Of a stretch of 40,223 nt of DNA, positions 33,627 through 40,223 are shown piece by piece. A program made the translations under genes and the position numbers. Source of the DNA: Planctomycetales bacterium (GTDB lineage: Bacteria; Planctomycetota; Planctomycetia; Pirellulales; Pirellulaceae); assembly GCA_020426625.1 (NCBI GenBank), contig JAGQPR010000012.1, forward strand, positions 1-40,223, given 5' to 3'. A model generated the notes under the pieces. That model was not told the origin of the DNA and ran no database searches. It saw only the letters and a program-made list of their open reading frames with translations. Within the stretch, counting starts at the first letter, position 1. Each line of letters opens with the position of its first letter.

Positions 33627-35537
33627 ATGTGTGGCATCACCGGCGGACTATGGCTGGACGAATCGCAGGCAATCGCGCCAGCAACTCTCGACGCCATGGT
33701 TGCTTCGCTTGAACACCGCGGGCCGGATGACAGTGGTGTTCATGTTGAGCAGTTGCAGCGCGATGTAGCAGGGCTGGTTCCCGGGGTAGCCTTAGGTTTT
33801 CGACGCCTCTCGATCATCGATCTGGCTGGCGGACATCAGCCACTATGCAATGAAGACGGTTCCATTTGGCTGGCATTCAACGGTGAGATCTACAACTACC
33901 GAGATCTACGACGACGGCTTGAGGGTTCAGGACATCAATTCCAAACCCATAGTGACTCGGAAACCATCGTCCATTTATACGAAGACTTGGGCACGGACTG
34001 TTTCTCGCACTTGAATGGCATGTTTGCGATAGCCATATGGGATCGCAACCAACGGCGTCTTATTCTGGCTCGCGACCGGTTGGGCAAGAAGCCGCTGTTT
34101 TATCAAGATCGGCAAGGGCAACTGCTGTTCGGCAGCGAATTGAAATCGCTGGCCGCATCGCCAAGCTTTGATCGCAGCCTTTCGAAAGCGGCCGTCGACC
34201 AATTCCTGACGTATCAATATGTTCCCCACCAAAACTCGATCTACCAATCCGCTCGCAAATTGGCTCCGGGGCATTTCATTGTTTTCCAGCCCGATCGCGA
34301 TGCAGTGCAGAAGCAATACTGGTCGGTCGATTGGACGCATGAGGTCGATATTAGTCCTCAAGAGGCGACTGGTCGCCTGGAAGAACTTTTGCAAGATTCA
34401 ATACGTCTTAGGCTGCGTAGCGATGTGCCACTTGGCGCCTTCTTATCCGGTGGGATCGATTCCTCATTGATCGTAGCCCTCTCGCAACAGCAACTGGACA
34501 ATCCACTGCACACTTTCAGTATCGGCTTTCGCGAGGCGGATTTTGATGAAACCAAATACGCTCGACTGGTCGCCGATTGGGTACGTACCGAGCATCATGA
34601 GTACAAGATTTCGCCTGACGCAGTATCGATGCTGGAACAATTGGTTTGGCACTATGACGAACCCTTCGGCGATAGCTCTGCCATTCCAACCTGGCACCTC
34701 TGCAAGTGGACTCGTGAACACGTCACAGTGGCCTTGAGTGGCGATGGAGGCGACGAGCTATTCGCTGGCTACGATCGCTATCGAGCCCTGTGGATGAGCC
34801 GTTGGTTTGATCGCTTGATTCCAGCGGCGCCCATCTTGGGTAGCCAGCTGGTGCAGAATCTACGAGCGTCGAATAGGCAACGCTCCTTTGTTCGACGACT
34901 GCAACGATTCGGTGAAGCGCTGAATCAGCCACTCTCGCGACGCTATATGAACTGGCTTCAGATTTTTCCCGAGCGCATGCGGGCAGAACTGTATCGGGAA
35001 GATTTTGTGGCGGAATTGCCCGACGAAGATCCGTTCGAATTTTTCGAGGCAGCGTGGAAAAAGGTGGGCAGTCGTGATGTGGTCAGTCGAGCGTCGTTGG
35101 CGGATTTGGTGACGTATTTGCCATGCGACTTAATGAACAAAGTTGACATCGCCTCGATGGCGCATGGCTTGGAATGCCGACAGCCATTGCTCGATTATCG
35201 CCTGGTCGAGTTCGCTGCCTCCCTGCCCTCTCGACTCAAGTTCGGTTTTACGGGCAGCAAGCTGCTCTTGCGAAACACATTCGACAGGCTGCTTCCCCGC
35301 CAGATATGGACGCGAAAGAAAATGGGTTTTGGCGTGCCGCTGGGAAGCTGGTTTCAAGGCGAACTGAGGTCTTTGACGGAAAATCGACTATTAGGGGAAG
35401 ACTCGCGTCTGCATGAGTTTTTTCGCCAAGATTCGCTCAAGCTATTGGTGGACCAACACATGGCAGGCCGTGTCAATCACTGTTATCGGCTGTGGAATTT
35501 GCTGGTGCTTGAAACGTGGTTGCGCCGCTGGTCGTAG
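33627..35537 (+). CDS. asnB: Asparagine synthase (glutamine-hydrolysing)
   Basis: A 636-residue two-domain enzyme making asparagine (or amidating another acid) from aspartate, glutamine and ATP. The start MCGITGG exposes Cys2, the glutaminase nucleophile. LEHRGPDDSG, FRRLSIIDL, FNGEIYNYRDLR and HSDSETIVHLYE complete the class II amidotransferase domain. The synthetase domain has the pyrophosphate loop SGGIDSS (about 273-279), FSIGF, ALSGDGGDELFAGYDRY and MAHGLECRQPLLD. Length and motifs fit AsnB; related paralogues act in surface-polysaccharide clusters. It is intact, and the mobile element begins about 100 bp downstream of its stop. Confidence 0.95.
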   Translation: MCGITGGLWLDESQAIAPATLDAMVASLEHRGPDDSGVHVEQLQRDVAGLVPGVALGFRRLSIIDLAGGHQPLCNEDGSIWLAFNGEIYNYRDLRRRLEGSGHQFQTHSDSETIVHLYEDLGTDCFSHLNGMFAIAIWDRNQRRLILARDRLGKKPLFYQDRQGQLLFGSELKSLAASPSFDRSLSKAAVDQFLTYQYVPHQNSIYQSARKLAPGHFIVFQPDRDAVQKQYWSVDWTHEVDISPQEATGRLEELLQDSIRLRLRSDVPLGAFLSGGIDSSLIVALSQQQLDNPLHTFSIGFREADFDETKYARLVADWVRTEHHEYKISPDAVSMLEQLVWHYDEPFGDSSAIPTWHLCKWTREHVTVALSGDGGDELFAGYDRYRALWMSRWFDRLIPAAPILGSQLVQNLRASNRQRSFVRRLQRFGEALNQPLSRRYMNWLQIFPERMRAELYREDFVAELPDEDPFEFFEAAWKKVGSRDVVSRASLADLVTYLPCDLMNKVDIASMAHGLECRQPLLDYRLVEFAASLPSRLKFGFTGSKLLLRNTFDRLLPRQIWTRKKMGFGVPLGSWFQGELRSLTENRLLGEDSRLHEFFRQDSLKLLVDQHMAGRVNHCYRLWNLLVLETWLRRWS

Positions 35538-35631
35538 CGCGGACAACGAGACTCAAAGTACAGGGCACGCTCTTCAATCTTCGATTGGTTTCCAAGCGAA
35601 CGGGGTAGTACTTTTGGCTAGGAATTGCATT

Positions 35632-35640
35632 TGATATTTC
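35632..35640. repeat. Left 9-bp direct repeat (target-site duplication candidate)
   Basis: TGATATTTC directly abuts the outer left end GTAACCG of the mobile element. The same nine bases abut the right end at 38670-38678. Flush direct repeats of 8-9 bp are what insertion of an IS66-type element would leave (8 bp is usual for the family). Confidence 0.8.
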
Positions 35641-35785
35641 GTAACCGTTCACGGCCTTCGGCCTTGAACGGTTGTTCAAGAATTCAATCCTACTCGTACT
35701 CAGCCATCGGCGGTACTCGTACTCGTATTCGATCGGCACGCGTTTCGAGTACGGGTACCATTTCATTGAGTATGAGTACGATTCC
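35641..35785 (+). repeat. IS66-type left end, copy 1 (145 bp)
   Basis: It is the same sequence as copy 2 at 37632-37770 except for a 6-bp insertion (near 35725) and three substitutions. It opens with a 31-nt palindrome (arms AACCGTTCA / TGAACGGTT with inner GGCC/GGCC) and then carries TACTCG/CGAGTA arrays. The substitutions break the second palindrome that is perfect in copy 2, suggesting copy 1 is the older or less constrained copy. Confidence 0.9.
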
Positions 35786-36358
35786 AAGCGTGACAATGTC
35801 ACGTGTTCGGAGGTTCTTGAACATTATCTGGTCAAGGCTCTCAATTCAAAGCGACCATCCTGAAATTGGGGCTACAGGCGCAGTCTTCCGCCAAGTGTAA
35901 GGGCCCGCGAAAAAATAACCCCCAAGTTTCGACCACGTCTGGCTTGATCTAAGAACCAGATGGAAGTGATTCGACATGATCGCCGAGCCCAGTAGGTCGA
36001 AACCAAAGTTGGCGGCATCCAGCTAACTCCTGTCACCAACTAACTGAATAGCCATGTCTGGCTATTCAGCCGGGCAGGCAGGGAAAGCCATTCAGAACGG
36101 AGTTAAAAGTACGTTGACGATCTGCAAAATTTTGTCGAATCAAATCTTGATTATTTTGTTGACAATCAGAGATTCATCGTTATGAACAAGGCATTCAAGG
36201 TGAATTCCATGATGAAACGCCCGCTTCTCGCAAATCATGTGCTCCCGAATAATCGGGCATTTGAGCTGAATGTATCACCGTAGTCTATGGAAGGCCCCAC
36301 ACTTGGCTGGCAATACGAGTATTACTTTGATTGTGTCGGCGTCTGTGAGGACGGCCAG
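35786..36358. other. Non-coding structured stretch inside the mobile element
   Basis: No convincing gene is visible. Inverted repeats seen are GTGACA/TGTCAC (35790-35802), GTTTCGACC at 35926-35934 with GGTCGAAAC at 35995-36003, and a perfect 11-bp hairpin CTGAATAGCCA/TGGCTATTCAG at 36044-36069 (loop TGTC). The last is not followed by a T-run. From 36115 the DNA becomes AT-rich and holds a promoter-like pair. A 33-codon frame at 36182-36283, with AAGGTGA at 36196 before an internal Met pair, is too weak to call. Confidence 0.5.
36159..36186 (+). promoter_or_regulatory. Promoter-like -35/-10 pair upstream of the cargo genes
   Basis: TTGACA (36159-36164) is a perfect -35 hexamer, followed after 16 bp by TATGAA (36181-36186; four of six -10 positions). 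It points towards the cargo genes and lies in a locally AT-rich stretch. Confidence 0.4.
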
Positions 36359-36359
36359 A

Positions 36360-36515
36360 ATGAAGATGGCGAAGGCCCATAGGATTCTTGCTGGCAACGC
36401 AGTTGCGGACCTTGGAGTGAGCGAGAACGAGTTCCCGCTCACCGCAGCTAAACGTTTGGCCGCTGAAAAACGAGGTTATCTTCGACTGATCAACGAGAAG
36501 TCGCAACATTCGTGA
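36360..36515 (+). CDS. Possible small cargo ORF (51 aa)
   Basis: The product starts MKMAKAHRILAGNAVADLG and ends EKRGYLRLINEKSQHS; it is basic and helix-friendly, with no recognised family. GAGG lies 9 nt before the ATG at 36360. It could be a real small protein of the cargo, a gene fragment, or chance. Confidence 0.3.
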   Translation: MKMAKAHRILAGNAVADLGVSENEFPLTAAKRLAAEKRGYLRLINEKSQHS

Positions 36516-36688
36516 TGACCGAGTGCCGGGTTCCACTTGCCTTCGTGGCTCGCATCACTCACCCGTGACTATCTTATGTTATTTTGACCCGGGACCAAAA
36601 TGAACGGACAGCCACCGCAATTGGGATTTCAGGAGAAGTGTCATTGCAGCGAAGTCTCAATCACCGAACAATACACTGGAGAGAGTAC

Positions 36689-37606
36689 ATGCTGTCTGCA
36701 ATCACAACCTTGTTAATTATTGCTCCAATTACACTTCATCAGCTATTCGATCGGGCCGTAAGCAGCCGTGCCGAGCTAACTTCGTTCGAGCTCGATTTCA
36801 CTTGTACACAGAATTTGAACCAACAGTCAAATGATAATGTTTATGAAATATCCTCGGAAGTGAACACCGTTGGGTCCGTAAGATTTGATCATTTGTCGGG
36901 CGTAGTCTTGGTGAGGCAGAAGGACGAGTTGATCAAGTTAGACGGCAAGCCACAATCTTTCATTGACGAATACCGTGCGGATTTCAACTCAGGGAACAAG
37001 GTTCGGTACATCACCGAAACTGAAGAGTATATTTGGGAGCCTAATTCTCAAACGATGGTACGAAAACCGAGAGACGCGCCTCCTAGTTATCTTGAGTTGC
37101 CGTTCTACTTGCATGCTTATGGATTGGGATGCCTACACGACATTCGGTCTCTGTCGCCGTTAGAGCAGATTTTGCACGATCTCAAACAGGTGCATCCAGA
37201 TGTTGAGCTAAAGGTTGATTCGGAGGGTATTGCTCACTTCGACACGAACCTTAGTCATTTCGCGTTCGCTACCAAACAAGGATACTGGCCCATCCGTCAA
37301 ACCCAATGGAAGCTTGTTAGCTCAGACCCTCTAAAGTATGAAGTTTGGGAAGGCTGTGAAATGCAGTTGGTCGACGTTGACAAGTGTTGGGTTCCGTCGA
37401 AGGTGAAACTCACCAATGGAAAAAGCGTTACTCGTTTTGATTTCGAATGGATATCGGTAAACAAGACCGTCGACCCTGAAACAATTGATGTGCGTGCTAT
37501 TGAATCGGAGTTGCGAGTAGAGATAGCAAAGGAAGTTGAGGAAAAAGCACGCGAGTCCGAACGTAATCTGCGGCGAGAAAACAAAACACCACGGAGCAAT
37601 AAGTAG
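36689..37606 (+). CDS. LolA-like exported protein, cargo of the mobile element
   Basis: The 305-residue protein has an N-terminal hydrophobic export signal (MLSAITTLLIIAPITLHQLF). The body resembles the LolA/outer-membrane-lipoprotein-sorting fold: a strand-rich run with ELTSFELDFTCTQNL, VRQKDELIKLDGK, YITETEEYIWEPNSQTMV, FAFATKQGYWPIRQTQWKL and GCEMQLVDVDKCWVPSKVKL. The C-terminus is a charged helix rich in Glu, Lys and Arg. GGAGAG lies 6 nt before the ATG at 36689; the frame is open to a TTG at 36584, but that start lacks a ribosome site. The gene looks more AT-rich than its neighbours. It is apparently intact, unlike the transposase beside it, so it may still be functional. Confidence 0.7.
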   Translation: MLSAITTLLIIAPITLHQLFDRAVSSRAELTSFELDFTCTQNLNQQSNDNVYEISSEVNTVGSVRFDHLSGVVLVRQKDELIKLDGKPQSFIDEYRADFNSGNKVRYITETEEYIWEPNSQTMVRKPRDAPPSYLELPFYLHAYGLGCLHDIRSLSPLEQILHDLKQVHPDVELKVDSEGIAHFDTNLSHFAFATKQGYWPIRQTQWKLVSSDPLKYEVWEGCEMQLVDVDKCWVPSKVKLTNGKSVTRFDFEWISVNKTVDPETIDVRAIESELRVEIAKEVEEKARESERNLRRENKTPRSNK

Positions 37607-37631
37607 TTAAGGAGAGGATGTTCATTCAATA

Positions 37632-37770
37632 GTAACCGTTCACGGCCTTCGGCCTTGAACGGTTGTTCAAGAATTCAATCCTACTCGTACTCAGCCATCG
37701 GCGGTACTCGTACTCGATCGGCACGCGTTTCGAGTACGAGTACCGTTTCATTGAGTACGAGTACGATTCC
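37632..37770 (+). repeat. IS66-type left end, copy 2 (139 bp), with perfect palindrome
   Basis: It begins AGTAACCGTTCACGG, matching the right end including the extra A. It contains a perfect 14-bp inverted repeat GTACTCGTACTCGA (37704-37717) / TCGAGTACGAGTAC (37730-37743) with a 12-base loop. It is followed within 80 bp by the 3' end of the decayed IS66 transposase, so this is the native left end of that IS copy. Confidence 0.9.
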
Positions 37771-37846
37771 TGGAAGCCGTACTGACGAACAGCTAGACGT
37801 GTCCTGCAATATCAATCGTTAGCCCGGCGAATTTCAAAAGGCTGGC

Positions 37847-38605
37847 TCAGCCGAGTAAGCTTGGTGCGGGCTGTCTGGCGAGCTTGGCCGCGATGGATTC
37901 TTGAAGAAACGAGAACAAGCTGCGGTTCTGTTTCTTGCAGGTCGCAATCATCGTCCACATCCGTTCGTGATATCGCTGGCCAGCTTCTCCACGAGTTCCT
38001 TGAGTGATACGTCGGTCGATCACACAATGCCGGATTTGTTGTTCGCTGTGATCGTTCGTTGGTTCCACGTCGTCGGCAAACATGAAGCGGAAATAGTCTT
38101 CCGACGAATCGTACTTGCCAACATTCGCGGTCCGAAGATGGGGCCTTTCAGCTCCGGGCGGTCGGGGACATACAAGTTGCCATCGGCATCACGGTAGACG
38201 GCGGCCAGTCGATGTTCGGTGACATGGATGGGACTTTCGGGCAGTTCGATATGCTGGATCGAGTCAAAGTCGCCCGTCGGCGTCAAACCTAAACGTTTCT
38301 GCTCGGCCTCTTCGATTCCGTATTCAATCGTTTCGTTGACTCACTCTGGTGGCAAGGCTCTCGCAAATGGCGTTCATGTCCAGCTTGGCCCCCTTGGCGA
38401 CGCTTTCTAGGTCTCCCAGGACGTTGTTTGGGATTGGGGTTGGCAATATCGCTCGACGGCGGTTTGGAAGAATTGGAAGAGTACTTCTTCGCCTTGGCAA
38501 GCTGTAGTTCGAGTTCAGCAATCCGAGCCGTCAGTTTCTCGACTGCGCAGCCTGCTTGGCAACCAAATCGCGGAATTCTTTGATAACTTTGTCTCTACTG
38601 TCCAT
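37847..38605 (-). pseudogene. Decayed IS66-family transposase (tnpC-type)
   Basis: Pieces of an IS66 DDE transposase lie in order on the minus strand but in different frames. The N-terminal part is MDSRDKVIKEFRDLVAKQAAQ from ATG 38605 (GAGGA upstream), then VEKLTARIAELELQLAKAKK and YSSNSSKPPSSD with GRPRKRRQGGQAGHE (the family's N-terminal signature). Next comes TPTGDFDSIQHIELPE with VYRDADGNLYVP and ELKGPIFGPRM. The C-terminal part is DVEPTNDHSEQQIRHCVIDRR, with the last catalytic Glu, and WTMIATCKKQNRSLFSFLQ. At least three frameshifts and a large internal deletion (family length ~500 aa, here ~235 codons) make it non-functional. Any movement would need transposase from elsewhere. Confidence 0.92.
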
Positions 38606-38669
38606 TCCTCAACAGTAGCAAATCAGACTAAACTAACGCACTATCAGTTCCTGAACCGTGAACGGTTAC

Positions 38670-38678
38670 TGATATTTC
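38670..38678. repeat. Right 9-bp direct repeat (target-site duplication candidate)
   Basis: TGATATTTC immediately follows the right end GGTTAC of the element and equals the left repeat at 35632-35640. The 250 bp from here to glgC hold no recognisable gene. Confidence 0.8.
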
Positions 38679-38928
38679 GAATAAACCAGCGGAACTTGCA
38701 TAGTTTCGCTGGGAATGCTCATTAGCTAGCGGATCTGATCAAGAGTTTCTGTCCAATGGCCGATCGCATTTTTGATTGGCCTTGGTTAACGCTTGAGCCC
38801 AATTCTCTGCTGTAGCAGAGCATCTGTTCACACACGAGCCACGATTCTCGTGGAAGCCGAAACTTGCTATTCTGTGGGAACAGATCTCGGTAGGACAGCC
38901 CCGTGCAACCTCTTCAGAGACCAAACCA

Positions 38929-40206
38929 ATGCTGCGGAATACAACAGCGGTTGTGCTAGCTGGTGGAAAAGGGACCCGCCTTGAGCCACTTACTCTCGAC
39001 CGCGCAAAGCCAGCGGTTCCATTCGGCGGCAACTACCGCATCATCGATTTCGTGCTGTCTAACGCGATCAACTCTGGCCTCCGACGTCTGTTGGTATTGA
39101 CCCAATACAAAGCCATGAGCCTGGATCGTCATATCAACCTTGGTTGGCGCAAGTATTTTTGTCCCGAACTGGGTGAATTCTTGGACGTGGTGCCACCGCA
39201 ACAGCGTATAGATGAACAGTGGTACCAGGGAACCGCCGACGCAGTCTACCAGAATATTTTTGCTATAGAAAAGGATCGTCCAGAATACGTCATAATACTG
39301 GCTGGCGATCATATCTATAAGATGAACTATGAAACGATGCTTGATTTCCATAAGGAAACAGAAGCAGATATGACCGTTGGTGCGTTGACCGTCGACCGTG
39401 AATCGGCAAAACAATTTGGCGTGATTCAAGTTGACCAAAACAACCGGATATATGGCTTTCAAGAAAAGCCCAGAGAGCCCACGACAATGCCTGGAGACGA
39501 TCGGAATTGTCTTGCCTCCATGGGCATCTACGTCTTTAACGCGCGGTTTCTCTTCGAGCAGCTTTGCCGCGACGCCACGGAGCCCGACAGCCAGCACGAC
39601 TTTGGCAAGAATATCATCCCCTCGATCATAGATAGCCACCGCGTATTCGCGTTTCCCTTTCGCGATGAGAATCGCAAAGGCCAGGCCTATTGGCGTGATG
39701 TCGGCACGATCGAAGCCTATTACGAAGCCAACATGGACTTGGTCGAGGTCGATCCTCTGCTGAATCTGTACGATCGCGATTGGCCCATCCGAACGCTTGA
39801 ACCCTCATTGCCACCACCCAAATTCGTGTTTGGCAGCGAAGGAAATGTTGATCGATGCGGCCAAGCCATCGACAGTATTGTTTGCTCCGGCACAATCGTC
39901 AGCGGCGGTAAAGTGCGACGGAGCGTGATCAGCACGAATGTACGCGTCAACAGTTATGCTTCTGTCGACGAGAGTATCGTCTTTCAAGGGGTCAACATTG
40001 GCCGACACGCGAAAATAAGGCGAGCGATAATCGATAAGGACGTACATATCCCGGCCGAAATGGAGATTGGCTACGACCTGGATTTGGATCGGCAACGTGG
40101 ATTTACGGTCAGTCCGGGAGGCATTGTAGTAATCTCGCGTAATGATTATCCATCGAGTAACAGCGACGGGCTTTTGTGTGATCCTCAAAGCGTGCTCATG
40201 CGCTAG
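38929..40206 (+). CDS. glgC: Glucose-1-phosphate adenylyltransferase (ADP-glucose pyrophosphorylase)
   Basis: The 425-residue enzyme makes ADP-glucose from glucose-1-phosphate and ATP, the committed step of bacterial glycogen synthesis. The nucleotidyltransferase domain shows VVLAGGKGTRLEPLTLDRAKPAVPFGG (residues 8-34), YQGTADAVYQN, IILAGDHIYKMNY, GFQEKP and YWRDVGTIEAYYEAN. The C-terminal left-handed beta-helix follows (VRRSVISTNVRVNSYASVDESIVFQGVNIG). The length is typical. The ATG at 38929 begins directly before the conserved N-terminus; the ribosome site is weak. No other glycogen genes are visible before the window ends. Confidence 0.96.
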   Translation: MLRNTTAVVLAGGKGTRLEPLTLDRAKPAVPFGGNYRIIDFVLSNAINSGLRRLLVLTQYKAMSLDRHINLGWRKYFCPELGEFLDVVPPQQRIDEQWYQGTADAVYQNIFAIEKDRPEYVIILAGDHIYKMNYETMLDFHKETEADMTVGALTVDRESAKQFGVIQVDQNNRIYGFQEKPREPTTMPGDDRNCLASMGIYVFNARFLFEQLCRDATEPDSQHDFGKNIIPSIIDSHRVFAFPFRDENRKGQAYWRDVGTIEAYYEANMDLVEVDPLLNLYDRDWPIRTLEPSLPPPKFVFGSEGNVDRCGQAIDSIVCSGTIVSGGKVRRSVISTNVRVNSYASVDESIVFQGVNIGRHAKIRRAIIDKDVHIPAEMEIGYDLDLDRQRGFTVSPGGIVVISRNDYPSSNSDGLLCDPQSVLMR

Positions 40207-40223
40207 TGTCAAGAATTGGAAAT

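Larger units (their letters stand above)
35641..38669. mobile_element. 3.03-kb compound IS66-derived element carrying cargo
   Basis: The left end GTAACCGTTCACGG (35641-35654) and the right end CCGTGAACGGTTAC (38656-38669) are perfect 14-bp inverted copies starting GTAA, as IS66-family ends do. TGATATTTC flanks both sides. Inside, left to right: a 145-bp left-end copy, a structured non-coding stretch, one or two small frames, a LolA-like exported-protein gene, a second 139-bp left-end copy at 37632, and a decayed IS66 transposase on the minus strand. The inner left end has no direct repeat matching the right flank, so the outer pair is the true insertion boundary. The whole may have moved as a passenger-carrying unit, or DNA entered an older IS66 copy later. 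It lies harmlessly between asnB and glgC. Confidence 0.75.

Noticed and set aside
35690..35785. TACTCG/CGAGTA units as a CRISPR-like or iteron array
   Set aside because: Units are 6 bp without regular spacers and form palindromes within an IS66 end that is present twice.
36182..36283. 33-codon plus-strand frame just after the promoter-like pair
   Set aside because: The ATG overlaps the -10 hexamer and no family is recognisable; not enough to call.
38956..39639. 227-codon minus-strand frame
   Set aside because: Antisense to the conserved nucleotidyltransferase domain of glgC.

Overview
The window reads as a chromosomal segment of a planctomycete, most likely of the Pirellulaceae. This is inferred from gene content and protein style: a MoxR/DUF58/DUF4129/DUF4350/RDD/SpoIIM membrane cluster, a DUF4350 protein, a kinase-like protein with a degenerate catalytic loop, LolA-like and HEAT-repeat proteins with long lineage-specific parts, many TTG/GTG starts, and mid-range GC. 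No rRNA, tRNA, CRISPR array or prophage was seen.

Layout. 1-2 kb: an exported peroxiredoxin whose peroxidatic cysteine codon is an in-frame TGA (candidate selenoprotein), then a helical-repeat protein. 2-4 kb: a fused HemD-HemE haem-pathway enzyme on the plus strand. 4-6 kb: a small membrane protein and a HEAT-repeat protein. 6.0-7.0 kb: a long gene-poor leader and csrA. 7.2-11.4 kb: a tightly coupled four-gene minus-strand operon (papain-like C39-type peptidase, RLAN-type RimK ATP-grasp ligase, GCS2-type carboxylate-amine ligase, N-formylglutamate-amidohydrolase-like enzyme) that looks like a peptide or amide synthesis and trimming pathway. 11.6-13.2 kb: carA and a small membrane protein. 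13.5-21.3 kb: a seven-gene membrane/chaperone operon (RDD, SpoIIM-like, multi-TM, DUF4129, DUF4350, MoxR ATPase, DUF58), most genes overlapping by 4-11 bp.

21.5-28.1 kb, still minus strand: EpmA-type lysyl ligase, a secreted beta-helix protein, a small secreted peptide, a membrane pseudokinase, a deoxyhypusine-synthase-like enzyme and dnaN. Upstream of dnaN lies a 0.5 kb spacer with DnaA-box-like sites and an AT-rich stretch. 28.6-35.5 kb: a DUF2235 hydrolase, a GT-C-like membrane protein, a secreted HEITH metallopeptidase-like protein and asparagine synthase. 35.6-38.7 kb: a 3.03 kb compound mobile element bounded by 14-bp IS66-type inverted ends (GTAACC...) and flush 9-bp direct repeats. 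It contains a duplicated left end, a decayed IS66 transposase and about 1.85 kb of cargo with a LolA-like exported protein. 38.9-40.2 kb: glgC.

The strongest candidates for something new are the UGA-containing peroxiredoxin, the cargo-bearing IS66-derived element, and the four-gene ligase/peptidase operon. Most functions are family assignments read by eye; no database search was run.
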